A stretch of 64,000 nucleotides of DNA from Streptomyces spongiicola (GTDB lineage: Bacteria; Actinomycetota; Actinomycetes; Streptomycetales; Streptomycetaceae), in the NCBI RefSeq assembly GCF_003122365.1, contig NZ_CP029254.1, positions 3,305,001 through 3,369,000 of the forward strand, written 5' to 3'. A program made the position numbers and the translations under genes. The notes under the pieces were generated by a model. The model saw nothing but the letters and a program-made list of their open reading frames with translations. It was not told where the DNA came from and made no database searches. The number at the start of each line of letters is the position of its first letter. Position 1 is the stretch's first letter. Positions 7,599-16,811 of this stretch are shown one piece after another.

Positions 7599-9485
7599 AT
7601 GAGCGGTGACGGTCACAACGAGCCGCGCGCCGGGGGGATCGGCGGCGAACGCCGTGGGCGGGTTCCGTCGCAGCGCGGGGGAGCCTCGTCCGGCCCCAGC
7701 GCCGGCGCTTCGGCCTCCCCTCCGGCAGTGTCGGACGCCGAACTGGTCCTGCGGATGCGCGGAGGTGACGACAGCGCGTACGAAGAGCTGTTCAGGAGGC
7801 ACGCGCAAGCCGTGCGCCGCTATGCCCGCACCTGCTGCCGCGACGTCCACACGGCGGACGACCTGACGGCCGAGGTGTTCGCCAGGACACTGCAAGCGGT
7901 ACGCGGAGGCGCGGGACCGGAGCACGCGGTGCGGGCGTATCTGCTGACGGCAGTGCGCCGTGTCGCCGCCGCCTGGGCGAGGTCCGCCCGCCGGGAGCAC
8001 CTGGTCGAGGACTTCGCGGTCTTCGCCGACCAGGCGGTCCGTGCCACCGAGGCGCCACGGGACGACACACTCCAACTCGGCGCGGACGTACGCGCCATGC
8101 ACGAAGCCGAGCAGTCGATGGCCCTGCGGGCCTTCCGCTCGCTGCCCGAGCGCTGGCAGGCGGTGCTGTGGCACACCACCGTCGAGCAGGAGCCGCCGAG
8201 CGCGGTGGCACCGCTGTTCGGTCTCACGGCCAACGCCACCGCGGTTCTCGCCGGGCGCGCCCGGGAGGGGCTGAGGCAGGCATATCTTCAGGCGCATGTG
8301 AGTTCCGCGCTCACCTCGGGCGGTGACTGCGCCCGGTACGCCGACCGACTCGGCGCCTACGCCCGGGGCGGACTGCGGATGCGGGCCGAGCGCGGGCTGC
8401 GCAAGCACCTGGAGGTGTGCGCCGGATGCCGACTTGCCGCGGGGGAACTGGACCAGGTGAACTCCGGGATTCCGGCGCTGCTGCCGGTCGCCTTCCTCGG
8501 GTGGTTCGCCGCGGGTTACTCGTCCAAAGCCGCCGGGGCCGTGGCGGCCGGTGCGGTGGGAGCCGGAGCCGGGGCGGTGGGAGCCGGAGCCGCCGGGGCC
8601 GGAGCGGCCTCCGGCCCGTCGGGCGGCGCGGGGAGCGCGGCTGCGGCGGAAGGACTCGCCGCATCCGTGAAGGCCGGGATCGCCGCGGCGGTGGCGGCCA
8701 CGGTGGGCGTGGGGCTGGTGTGGGCGCTCTCGGTCGTTCCGGAGCCGAAACCCCGCGCGCGGCCGCCGGCGGCGCAGCCCGTACCGGCGCACCCCGCCGC
8801 GCCTGCGGTGACGCCCTCACCGCAGCCGCCGGACTCCGCCGCACCGGGCCGGCCACCGGCAGCGGCACCCCGTGCGCCGGCACCCGCTGCACCGCCCGGG
8901 ACATCGGGCCCCACGCCGTCCCGGGCACGTCCGGCGCCCGCGCCGGACCAGCCGACGGCGCCGCTGCCCGCGTCCGCTCCGCCCGGGACACCCGGGACAC
9001 CCGGGGCGGCGACACCGGCCCCCGCGGCGGCGCCTCCTCCCCCCACGACCGTCCACCGGCTCAACCAGCTCCAGTACGCCGTCGCCGGCGACCATACGAA
9101 CCCCGAGGTGCGGCTCGGGGCGAACAGCTGGTTCTGGAAGCGCGACAGCATGTCGATCGGCGGTACTCGCTACGAGCACGGGGTGTCGGTGCACGCCCGC
9201 TCGTCCGTGACGATCGATCTGAACCGCGAGTGCAGTTCGTACGACGCGCTCGTCGGCGTCGACGACATGACGCTCGGGCTGGGAACCGTCCGCTTCTCCG
9301 TCTACGCGGACGGGGTGCGGCGGTGGCGGTCACCGCTGCTGAGGGGAGGCGCCCCTGCGGTACCCGTGTCCGTCGGCCTCACCGGCAGCGAGACGCTCCG
9401 CCTGGTCGTCGCCCCCCACGGCGTGCGGCCACTCGCGGCGACGGCGGTCGCCGACTGGGCGCGGGCGCGGATCACCTGCTCCTGA
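7599..9485 (+). CDS. ECF sigma factor fused to zinc-binding, membrane and NPCBM domains
   Basis: A single 628-residue chain combines normally separate parts. Residues ~45-115 are sigma-70 region 2 (SDAELVLRMRGGDDSAYEELFRRH, DDLTAEVFARTL) and ~165-225 region 4 (FRSLPERWQAVLWHTTVEQEPPSAVAPLFGL). Residues ~240-290 carry an anti-sigma-like zinc motif HLEVCAGC. Ala/Gly-rich hydrophobic segments follow (~295-345 and ~365-390, the best membrane helix being AAAVAATVGVGLVWALSVV), then a ~110-residue Pro-rich linker and a C-terminal NPCBM carbohydrate-binding module (~515-628, with LGANSWFWKRDSMSIGG and YEHGVSVHARSS). The layout suggests a membrane-tethered sigma factor sensing a cell-surface glycan. 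No separate anti-sigma gene is adjacent. ATG 7599 begins MSGDGHNEPR. Confidence 0.88.
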   Translation: MSGDGHNEPRAGGIGGERRGRVPSQRGGASSGPSAGASASPPAVSDAELVLRMRGGDDSAYEELFRRHAQAVRRYARTCCRDVHTADDLTAEVFARTLQAVRGGAGPEHAVRAYLLTAVRRVAAAWARSARREHLVEDFAVFADQAVRATEAPRDDTLQLGADVRAMHEAEQSMALRAFRSLPERWQAVLWHTTVEQEPPSAVAPLFGLTANATAVLAGRAREGLRQAYLQAHVSSALTSGGDCARYADRLGAYARGGLRMRAERGLRKHLEVCAGCRLAAGELDQVNSGIPALLPVAFLGWFAAGYSSKAAGAVAAGAVGAGAGAVGAGAAGAGAASGPSGGAGSAAAAEGLAASVKAGIAAAVAATVGVGLVWALSVVPEPKPRARPPAAQPVPAHPAAPAVTPSPQPPDSAAPGRPPAAAPRAPAPAAPPGTSGPTPSRARPAPAPDQPTAPLPASAPPGTPGTPGAATPAPAAAPPPPTTVHRLNQLQYAVAGDHTNPEVRLGANSWFWKRDSMSIGGTRYEHGVSVHARSSVTIDLNRECSSYDALVGVDDMTLGLGTVRFSVYADGVRRWRSPLLRGGAPAVPVSVGLTGSETLRLVVAPHGVRPLAATAVADWARARITCS

Positions 9486-10067
9486 GGGCTGTCGTGTCCG
9501 CCTTCACTCGGCGTGTCGGGAGCCGCTCCCGGTTCTGCGGGCCTACAGAGCCGCGGGCGGATCCGACTCCTGGGCCTGCGGCAGGGGCACGGGCACGGGC
9601 AGTGTGCTTCCTCGCCCGCGGCGCTCGGGGCCCGCTCGGGCCCGCACCGCCTCGCGCTCCCTTCGCGCCCGTCCCGCCCCCGGTGGCCTGGCACCTCGTC
9701 ACCGGCGCCGCCGCGCGCCGTCTCGCCCGCCCGTCCCCGCCCCGTCGCGCCGCCTGACGCGCCCGTACCGCCCGTACCGCCCCGGGGTTCGGCCTGCTTC
9801 CCGCCAGGGCCGGATTCCCCGCCCCGCCCCACCCCCACCGCACACGGCCTCGCCCGGTTGCGGGGGTCCTCCAACCCCCGCCTCTTGACGCGGCCGCTGC
9901 GCCGACCGGGCGGCAGAGCGGAGACCTGAGCGTCCCCGGCGCCCCTACGCCCCCGCGCCTTCCACACGCACCGCCTTCCACAACCACCACCGTCCACACC
10001 CACCGCCGCCGTCGGGCGGCAGGGACGTGGTCGGACAGCGGCGAACACACCCCCGACGGGCGCGCCG
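9486..10067. other. gene-free convergent intergenic stretch
   Basis: About 580 bp of very GC-rich sequence between the convergent sigma and asparagine-synthase-like genes. It contains a small GGGCAC triplet repeat near 9585. Open frames here are Pro/Arg/Ala-rich with no domain or Shine-Dalgarno, so I take the stretch as non-coding. Confidence 0.55.
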
Positions 10068-12212
10068 CTACGCGCGCAGCGTCGGGCGGCGCGGTACGCC
10101 CGAGGCGACCGCGCGCCGGCGGGGTGCCTCCGTGCCCGTCCAGCACGTGCCGCGCCGGGCCAGCAGCCGCCGCAGCCAGAGTTCCATGGAGACCAGGTCC
10201 GCGAGCCCGTCCAGGGGGACCGGTTCGCCCTCGGACGCGGCCCGCAGGGCCTTGCGGACGACCCGTGCCTCCACGATGCCCGCGTCCGCGAGCAGCGGGG
10301 TGCCGAACAGGTCCAGCAGGTGCGGCAGCGACATCCGGATCCCCGCCCGCGTCGCCGTGGTCGAAGCGGTCTGGGACGGCGCCCCCCAGCCGGGCGGCAG
10401 GTCGTGGATGCCCGCGCCCGCGAGGACCGTGCGCAGTACGGCGGTGCGTGCGCCGGGCTGGACCCGCAGCGCCTCGGGCAGGTCGCGGGCGGCCCGTACG
10501 ACCTGGTTGTCCAGGAAGGGGGCGTGCAGCCGCTGGCTGCGTACCTCCGAGGCCTGTTCCATCACCCGGTGGTCCGCGGCGTGGCGGGCGAGCGCCGCGC
10601 GGGCGCGGGACTCGCCGGGGCGCTGCACGGATGTCGGCCGGGTCGCCGCCTCCTGGAGGCGAACCGACACCTCGGCGAGCGCCTCGCCGGTCATCCAGTG
10701 CGCCGCGGGCCCGGGCCGGGACCAGGAGAGGGCCGCGAGGGACGCGCCGAGCGGCCCGTTGACGGCGGGCATCCGGCGGTTCGCCTCGGGGAGCCGGGAG
10801 GCCGCCGTCTCGAGGCCGGTGCGGTAGGGGGTGCGGGCGAGCCGCCGCGCCGCCCGGTAGACGGTGAGCGGCACGAGCAGCGAGCCGGCGGTGGGTGCGG
10901 AGGCCCGGGCGAGTGCGGAGACGGGGCGCAGCAGGGGCCGTCTGCGGCGGTCCATCAGCAGGTCCGCCAGGCGGGCCGGGTGGGCGTCCAGCACCTGCCG
11001 GGCGCCGTGTCCGGTGAAGTGGTCCGCGCTGCCGGACGCGAGGCGCCGCCGGTTGCGTTCGGCCTCGACGAGGGACGGTCCGGGTTCGTCGGTGAGGGGG
11101 CCGTCCAGGTCGGCGTAGGGCAGGGCCTCGGCGCCCGCGGCGACGACGACATGGTGCAGCCGCGGGTTCTCGGCGATGGTCCTGGCCCGTTCCGTCTCGG
11201 CCTGGTGCCCCTGCGGTGTGGCGAGGTCGTTGAAGGTCACGGCCAGCAGCCGTTCGCCGGCTCCGGTGCCGTGGCCGAGGATGGTGCCCGGGACGCCGGG
11301 CAGTCCGGCGGCGAGCAGGGCGAGGGTGCCGGAGGCACTGCCTCCGGAGAGGTCGGCGCCGATGCCGGGCGCGGGTGCGCCGCGGGCGGCGCGCCGTTCC
11401 GCCGGGCCCATGCCGGGCACCGGTCCCGGATCCGGTGGCAGGGTCTCGGGGGCGTGCCGGGGTGCGGTGAGTCGTGCGCGTACGGCGTCGACGAGTGCGT
11501 CCCGCACGGTCTCCACGGCCCGGTCCGGGTCGAGTTGGGGTGCGGCGACGGCGAGTGAGGCGACCGGTTCGTAGCCGGTGATCTCCCGGGAGCCCTCGCG
11601 CAGGATCAGTGCGTGGCCGGGGGGGATGCGCCTGACCCCGGCGTACGGGGTGGAGTCGCGCAGCGCCTCCGGTGACTCGGGGCAGGCGAGCAGGGCGGCG
11701 AGGTGCCCGATGTCGAGCGGGGCCTCGATGAGATCGGCCAGCGGCAGTGCGGCGGTCGCGTAGGCGGTGCCACTGGCCCAGGGGGTGTAGAAGACGGGGC
11801 GGGCGCCGGCCAGGTCGCCGGTGACGGTGACGCGGCGGCCGACCTGGACGACCGCGGTGTAGCTGCCGGCCCAGGCGGTGAGGTGGCGCAGTGCGCCCCC
11901 GCGCGCCGCGAACAGGCCGACGCGCAGTTCCTCGTCGCTGGCGGCGCAGCAGCCCAGCACGGCGAGGCGGACGGCGGGGGTGCCTCCGGTGAGGGCGGGG
12001 GGCGGGCCGGCGGTGACGACGCGGACCTCGTCGGGGCGCCAGTCGCCGACGGCCCACAGGGGATCGGGGTCGCCCCACAGGAGCTGGGCGCCCACGGGGT
12101 GGACGGTGCGGTTGTCGTCACCGGAAGGGGAGGGGCGGGATCCGGCGGATCCGGCAGATCCCGCCGTACCGAAGCTTGCGGCGACACTGCTCCACCCCAC
12201 CAGCCACCGCAT
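10068..12212 (-). CDS. asparagine-synthetase-related protein with degenerate active sites
   Basis: 714-residue protein with the two-domain plan of asparagine synthetase B. The N-terminal Ntn-like part lacks the catalytic Cys2 of class II glutamine amidotransferases (it begins MRWLVGW), although YTAVVQVGRRVTVTGDLAG resembles the fold's core strands. In the synthetase domain the pyrophosphate loop that is normally SGGxDS reads GADLSGGSASG, so the conserved Asp is missing. The C-terminal part keeps RLHAPFLDNQVV and is otherwise AsnB-like. It may be an amide- or isopeptide-forming relative (lasso-peptide C-protein type) or catalytically dead. No lasso precursor or B-protein is nearby. ATG 12212 is preferred because the upstream frame looks non-coding. 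Confidence 0.75.
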   Translation of the reverse strand: MRWLVGWSSVAASFGTAGSAGSAGSRPSPSGDDNRTVHPVGAQLLWGDPDPLWAVGDWRPDEVRVVTAGPPPALTGGTPAVRLAVLGCCAASDEELRVGLFAARGGALRHLTAWAGSYTAVVQVGRRVTVTGDLAGARPVFYTPWASGTAYATAALPLADLIEAPLDIGHLAALLACPESPEALRDSTPYAGVRRIPPGHALILREGSREITGYEPVASLAVAAPQLDPDRAVETVRDALVDAVRARLTAPRHAPETLPPDPGPVPGMGPAERRAARGAPAPGIGADLSGGSASGTLALLAAGLPGVPGTILGHGTGAGERLLAVTFNDLATPQGHQAETERARTIAENPRLHHVVVAAGAEALPYADLDGPLTDEPGPSLVEAERNRRRLASGSADHFTGHGARQVLDAHPARLADLLMDRRRRPLLRPVSALARASAPTAGSLLVPLTVYRAARRLARTPYRTGLETAASRLPEANRRMPAVNGPLGASLAALSWSRPGPAAHWMTGEALAEVSVRLQEAATRPTSVQRPGESRARAALARHAADHRVMEQASEVRSQRLHAPFLDNQVVRAARDLPEALRVQPGARTAVLRTVLAGAGIHDLPPGWGAPSQTASTTATRAGIRMSLPHLLDLFGTPLLADAGIVEARVVRKALRAASEGEPVPLDGLADLVSMELWLRRLLARRGTCWTGTEAPRRRAVASGVPRRPTLRA

Positions 12213-12922
12213 CGCGCCTCCACAGCCTGTGGACAACTCTCGGCACGCCCGACTCGGCACACCCCGATGAGGACATGCTGCCATGCCAGGGGCGCACCGG
12301 AGGGGCTCCCGGTAGCGTGCGCAAAAAGTGAACGCGCCCCTGGCATCGGCCGTACGGGGCCGTCCGGCCGCTGCGTATCCGTGCCCCGGCCCGCCGATCC
12401 ACGGAGGGTCAAACACCGGCGGAGGATCGGCATTCAGCCAATTTGGAGCCGACGAGGTGCGGAAGACACCGCAAGAATCGGGGCGCGGGCGCTCGGTCCG
12501 GGAGACGGCAGCCGCCTCCCGGACCGGTCCGCCGCCCGCGGGGATTGAGGCGGCGGTGTCCCCCAGCCCATTGGATCCCTGGCCAATGGGCCGACCCACG
12601 CAGCACTCATGGAAGCCCTCCCGCGACGGCTGGAGGAGAGCGCACGGACGGGCGCACTGCCACACACCGGGAGCACGGTCCGCACGGGGAGTCGCACCCG
12701 AACACGCAACAATCTCGCCATACGGAACACTGCCTCTTAACGGTAGGGATGCGGCGAACTACCCTGTGTGGCACCGCTGTTCTCCTCGGGGGTGCATATT
12801 CCCGGGGGCTCGGACACCTGCTCTTGCGTCCGGCTTCCGTGGAGTTGTCCCCCTGGGGTGAAGGGCGGAGCGAACGCCGGGCGCGGATGCCCGGCGGCCG
12901 TCCGTGTGTCGAGGGGTGGCGC
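12213..12922. other. long divergent intergenic region
   Basis: About 710 bp separate the asparagine-synthetase-like gene from the NsdA-like regulator. An inverted repeat CCCATTGG-n8-CCAATGGG lies at 12567-12590 and a weaker GGTAGGG/CTACCCT pair at ~12742-12768. Base composition is lower in GC near 12700-12790, a likely promoter zone for the rightward gene. No credible small gene was seen. Confidence 0.5.
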
Positions 12923-14368
12923 ATGTCCAGGGAGCAACGCGGGCCGAACGAGAAGCTCGGCACCGTTCTCGCCCTCGCGGGAATCAGCAACGCCGGGCTC
13001 GCCCGGCGGGTCAACGACCTCGGGGCGCAGCGCGGTCTGACCCTCCGCTACGACAAGACGTCGGTGGCGCGATGGGTGTCGAAGGGCATGGTGCCGCAGG
13101 GCGCCGCGCCCCATCTCATCGCGGCGGCCATCGGGCAGAAGCTGGGCCGTCCGGTGCCGCTGCACGAGATCGGGCTCGCGGACGCCGATCCGGCGCCGGA
13201 GGTCGGTCTCGCGTTCCCGAGGGACGTGGGCGAGGCGGTGAAGGCCGCCACGGAGCTGTACCGGCTGGATCTCGCGGGCCGCCGCGCGGGCGGCGGCGGG
13301 ATCTGGCAGTCGCTGGCCGGCTCCTTCTCGGTGAGCGCGTACGCCACACCCGCCTCGCGCTGGCTGATCAACCCGGCCGACTCGTCGGTCGAGCGGACCC
13401 TCCGGGGCTCGGAGGGCGCGGGGACGCCGGAGAGCCCGGACGACGGGCAGGTGCGGGTGGGCCACAGCGACGTGGCCAAACTGCGCGAGGCGGCCGAGGA
13501 CGCCCGGCGCTGGGACTCCAAGTACGGCGGCGGGGACTGGCGCTCGTCGATGGTCCCGGAGTGCCTGCGGGTCGACGCGGCGCCGCTGCTGCTCGCCTCG
13601 TACTCGGACGAGGTGGGCAGGGCCCTGTTCGGCGCCACGGCGGAACTGACCCGGCTCGCCGGCTGGATGGCCTTCGACACGGGCCAGCAGGAGGCGGCCC
13701 AGCGCTACTACATCCAGGCGCTGCGACTGGCGCGTGCCGCGGCCGACGTCCCGCTGGGCGGCTATGTGCTGGCGTCCATGTCGCTTCAGGCGACCTACCG
13801 GGGCTTCGCCGACGAGGGCGTGGATCTCGCGCAGGCTGCGGTGGAGCGCAACCGCGGCCTGGCGACCGCGCGCACGATGAGCTTCTTCCGGCTGGTGGAG
13901 GCGCGGGCCCACGCCAAGGCGAGCGACGCGGCCGCGGCCGGGGCCGCCCTGAAGGCCGCGGAGAGCTGGCTGGAGCGCTCCCGCGAGGGCGACGCGGACC
14001 CGTCCTGGCTGGGGTTCTACTCGTACGACAGGTTCGCGGCGGACGCCGCCGAGTGCTACCGGGACCTGAAGGCGCCCCGCCAGGTCCGCCGGTTCACCGA
14101 GCAGGCGCTGTCCCGGCCCACGGAGGAGTACGTCCGCTCGCACGGGCTGCGCCTGGTGGTGAGCGCGGTGGCCGAACTGGAGTCCGGCAACCTGGACGCG
14201 GCCTGCGCCGCGGGCACCAGGGCGGTGGAGGTCGCGGGCCGGATCTCCTCCGCTCGCACGACGGAGTACGTGAGGGACCTGCTGCACCGGCTGGAGCCGT
14301 ACGGGGACGAGCCGAGGGTGGCGGAGCTGAGGGAGCGGGCCAGACCGCTGCTGATGGCCCCGGCGTGA
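12923..14368 (+). CDS. NsdA-family sporulation/antibiotic regulator (TPR protein)
   Basis: 481-residue protein of a family specific to streptomycetes and relatives. NsdA itself is a known negative regulator of sporulation and antibiotic production in S. coelicolor. The N-terminus (residues ~8-65, [23 protein letters not shown] then [12 protein letters not shown]) is a helix-turn-helix-like segment. From ~240 onward there are TPR-like helical repeats ([46 protein letters not shown]). ATG 12923 follows a GAGGGG ribosome-binding site. From memory the closest S. coelicolor match is the 'sporulation associated protein' near trmB (SCO4114) rather than NsdA, so I give no gene symbol. Confidence 0.82.
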   Translation: MSREQRGPNEKLGTVLALAGISNAGLARRVNDLGAQRGLTLRYDKTSVARWVSKGMVPQGAAPHLIAAAIGQKLGRPVPLHEIGLADADPAPEVGLAFPRDVGEAVKAATELYRLDLAGRRAGGGGIWQSLAGSFSVSAYATPASRWLINPADSSVERTLRGSEGAGTPESPDDGQVRVGHSDVAKLREAAEDARRWDSKYGGGDWRSSMVPECLRVDAAPLLLASYSDEVGRALFGATAELTRLAGWMAFDTGQQEAAQRYYIQALRLARAAADVPLGGYVLASMSLQATYRGFADEGVDLAQAAVERNRGLATARTMSFFRLVEARAHAKASDAAAAGAALKAAESWLERSREGDADPSWLGFYSYDRFAADAAECYRDLKAPRQVRRFTEQALSRPTEEYVRSHGLRLVVSAVAELESGNLDAACAAGTRAVEVAGRISSARTTEYVRDLLHRLEPYGDEPRVAELRERARPLLMAPA

Positions 14369-14486
14369 ACCCCGCGCGCCCCGTGACGCGCGCCCTACCC
14401 GGTTTAGCGCGCCCGCCCGCGGGCCAGTGCATCATCAGGGGCGGGACGGTTTCCCGGGAGGGCACCGCCGGGCTGGAAGGTGTGTG

Positions 14487-15701
14487 GTGAAGGCGGCCGC
14501 GTTCGACTGCGACGTGCTGGTGATCGGTGGCGGGATCATCGGACTGTCGACGGCGTACGCCCTGACGCGTGCCGCGCCCGGCACCTCCGTGGTGGTGCTG
14601 GAGAAGGAGCCGGGCCCGGCCCGCCACCAGACCGGGCGGAACAGCGGAGTGATCCACAGCGGGATCTACTACCGCCCCGGTTCACTGAAGGCACGTTTCG
14701 CCGTGCGCGGCGCGGCGGAGACGGTGAAGTTCTGCGCCGAGTACGGCATACCCCACGAGGTCACCGGCAAGCTGATCGTCGCCACCGGGCGGGAGGAGCT
14801 GCCGCGGCTGCACGCGCTGGCCCAGCGCGGCAGGGAGAACGGCATTCCCGTCAGCGAACTCGGCCCCGCCCAGATGGCGGAGTGCGAGCCGGAGGTGGCC
14901 GGCGTCGCGGCGCTCCGGGTCGGCACCACCGGGGTGTGCGACTTCGGGGCCGTCGCCGGGCAACTGGCGGAGGTCTCCGCCGCCTCGGGGGCGGAGATCC
15001 GCTACGGCGAGGAGGTCCGGTCCGTGGACCCACGGCCGTGGGGTGTCGCCGTCGGCACGTCCTCCGGCCCGGTCGTCCGCGCCCGCGCCCTGGTGAACTG
15101 CGCCGGTCTGCACTGCGACCGGGTGGCCGAGCTGGCCGGCGAGCGGCCGGGCGTGCGGATCGTCCCCTTCCGCGGGGAGTACTACGAACTGGCGCGCCCC
15201 GAGCTGGTGCGCGGCCTGGTGTACCCGGTGCCCGACCCGGCGTTCCCGTTCCTCGGGGTCCACCTCACCCGCGGTGTCGGGGGCGGTGTCCACGTGGGGC
15301 CGAACGCCGTCCCGGCACTGGCCCGCGAGGGCTACGACTGGTCCACCGTCCGTCCCGGCGAGCTGGCGGCCGTCCTGGCCTGGCCCGGTTCCTGGCGGAT
15401 CGCCCGGCGCCACTGGCGCTACGGCGCCGGCGAACTGCACCGATCCCTCTCGAAGCGCGCCTTCACCGCGGCCGTGCGGCGGCTGCTGCCGGCCGTCGCT
15501 GAGGAGGATCTGCGGCCGGCGCCGGCGGGGGTCCGGGCGCAGGCGGTGCTCCGAGACGGCACCCTGGTGGACGACTTCATGATCAAGGAGTCGGCCCGCG
15601 CGGTCCACGTCCTGAACGCGCCGTCGCCGGCGGCGACCGCCTCCCTGCCGATCGGCCGGGAGGTGGCCCGACGGGCGCTGGCCCGACTGGGCCGCACCTG
15701 A
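14487..15701 (+). CDS. lhgO: L-2-hydroxyglutarate oxidase
   Basis: FAD-dependent enzyme that oxidises L-2-hydroxyglutarate to 2-oxoglutarate and feeds electrons to the membrane quinone pool. The N-terminal FAD motif DVLVIGGGIIGLSTAYAL is followed by the family signature HQTGRNSGVIHSGIYYRPGSLKA, and later by VPFRGEYYEL, FPFLGVHLTR and VHVGPNAVPA, all characteristic of LhgO. Length (~404 residues) is normal. GTG 14487 is taken as start because GGAAGG sits 6 nt upstream; GTG 14484 is too close. It lies in the same orientation as trmB, which follows after a repeat-filled ~110-bp gap. Confidence 0.9.
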   Translation: MKAAAFDCDVLVIGGGIIGLSTAYALTRAAPGTSVVVLEKEPGPARHQTGRNSGVIHSGIYYRPGSLKARFAVRGAAETVKFCAEYGIPHEVTGKLIVATGREELPRLHALAQRGRENGIPVSELGPAQMAECEPEVAGVAALRVGTTGVCDFGAVAGQLAEVSAASGAEIRYGEEVRSVDPRPWGVAVGTSSGPVVRARALVNCAGLHCDRVAELAGERPGVRIVPFRGEYYELARPELVRGLVYPVPDPAFPFLGVHLTRGVGGGVHVGPNAVPALAREGYDWSTVRPGELAAVLAWPGSWRIARRHWRYGAGELHRSLSKRAFTAAVRRLLPAVAEEDLRPAPAGVRAQAVLRDGTLVDDFMIKESARAVHVLNAPSPAATASLPIGREVARRALARLGRT

Positions 15702-15776
15702 CACCGACCCGTACGCGACACCGACCCGCACGCGAAACCGGCCGCACCTGACACCGACCGCACCTGACACCGGCCG
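15691..15776. repeat. short GC-rich tandem repeats between lhgO and trmB
   Basis: Repeated ACACCGACCCG, GCACGCGA and CGCACCTGACACCG units start in the last codons of lhgO and run for ~85 bp. At least three CGCACCTGACACCG copies are visible. This looks like slippage-generated spacer. Confidence 0.65.
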
Positions 15777-15814
15777 TCCCCGGTCCGCGCCCGCCGCCGT
15801 ACAATCGGGGCATT

Positions 15815-16621
15815 GTGTCTGAGTCCGAGAACACCACCCCCGCAGGCCGGCGGGGGAACGCTCCCCGCGACATCGCCACCGCCCGACCCGAGGGTGCGCC
15901 GCGCTTTCCCGACGGCCCCGCAGCCGATCCCGCGGGCGCGCACCACGAGCGGCGGATCCGCAGCTTCCAGCCGCGCCGGAGCCGGGTGACGCCCGGGCAG
16001 GCCGCCGCACTGCGGCGCCTCTGGCCGGTCTGGGGACTGGACATCGACGGGCTGCGCACCCTCGACCTGGACGCGATGTTCGGCGGACTGCCGGTCGTCC
16101 TGGAGATCGGCTTCGGCATGGGCGAGGCGACCGCGCGGATGGCCGCGGCCGACCCGGGGGCGGGCATCCTCGCCGTGGACGTCCACACCCCCGGCCAGGG
16201 CAATCTGCTGGGCCTCGCGGAGCGCGCGGGCCTGGACAACGTGCGGGTGGCCAACGGCGACGCGATCATCCTGCTCCGCGAGATGCTCCCGCCGGCCGCG
16301 CTCGACGGCGTGCGGGTCTACTTCCCGGACCCCTGGCCCAAGAAGCGCCACCACAAGCGACGGCTGATCCAGCCCGAGTTCCTCGCCCTGGCGGCGAGCC
16401 GGCTCAAGCCGGGCGCGCTCCTGCACTGCGCGACGGACTGGGAGCCCTACGCCGAGCAGATGCTCGCGGTGCTGACCGGCCATCCGGACTTCGAGAACAC
16501 CGAGGCCGGCGGCGGCTACGCGCCCCGGCCGGCTTTCCGGCCACTGACCCGGTTCGAGGGCCAGGGCCTCGACAAGGGCCATGTCGTACACGACCTCCTC
16601 TTCCGGCGCCGGAGCGGATGA
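15815..16621 (+). CDS. trmB: tRNA (guanine-N7-)-methyltransferase
   Basis: TrmB uses S-adenosylmethionine to methylate guanosine 46 in the variable loop of tRNAs. The SAM-binding glycine motif VLEIGFGMGEATARMA is at ~residues 90-105. The family's hallmark FPDPWPKKRHHKRRLIQPEF (~170-190) is intact, as is the C-terminal TRFEGQG motif. The first ~55 residues form an actinobacterial extension rich in Pro/Ala/Arg. Translation starts at GTG 15815. Length 268 is typical for actinobacteria. Confidence 0.95.
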   Translation: MSESENTTPAGRRGNAPRDIATARPEGAPRFPDGPAADPAGAHHERRIRSFQPRRSRVTPGQAAALRRLWPVWGLDIDGLRTLDLDAMFGGLPVVLEIGFGMGEATARMAAADPGAGILAVDVHTPGQGNLLGLAERAGLDNVRVANGDAIILLREMLPPAALDGVRVYFPDPWPKKRHHKRRLIQPEFLALAASRLKPGALLHCATDWEPYAEQMLAVLTGHPDFENTEAGGGYAPRPAFRPLTRFEGQGLDKGHVVHDLLFRRRSG

Positions 16622-16811
16622 CGGCGAAGTCGCGGTTCGCCGGCCCAACCCGAAGCGGACGGCGCCGAGGGCCCCTCCCGGGCGGCTGAGTCCGGCGAGG
16701 ATCCGCCGGCACCCGAACGAACAGCACCCAGCACCCAGCGCCCATCCAGGAGCCCGGGCACCGACGGCACCGGCGCCGTCGCGCGTTGTCCGTACCTCTC
16801 GTTAGGGTCGT

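Noticed and set aside
9472..12078. 868-codon open frame opposite the sigma/AsnB-like region
   Set aside because: Arg/Pro/Gly-dominated shadow of the asparagine-synthetase-like gene; no Shine-Dalgarno or domain.
10068..12212. Lasso-peptide biosynthesis locus
   Set aside because: Only an AsnB-like gene is present; there is no B1/B2 protein or precursor peptide within reach.
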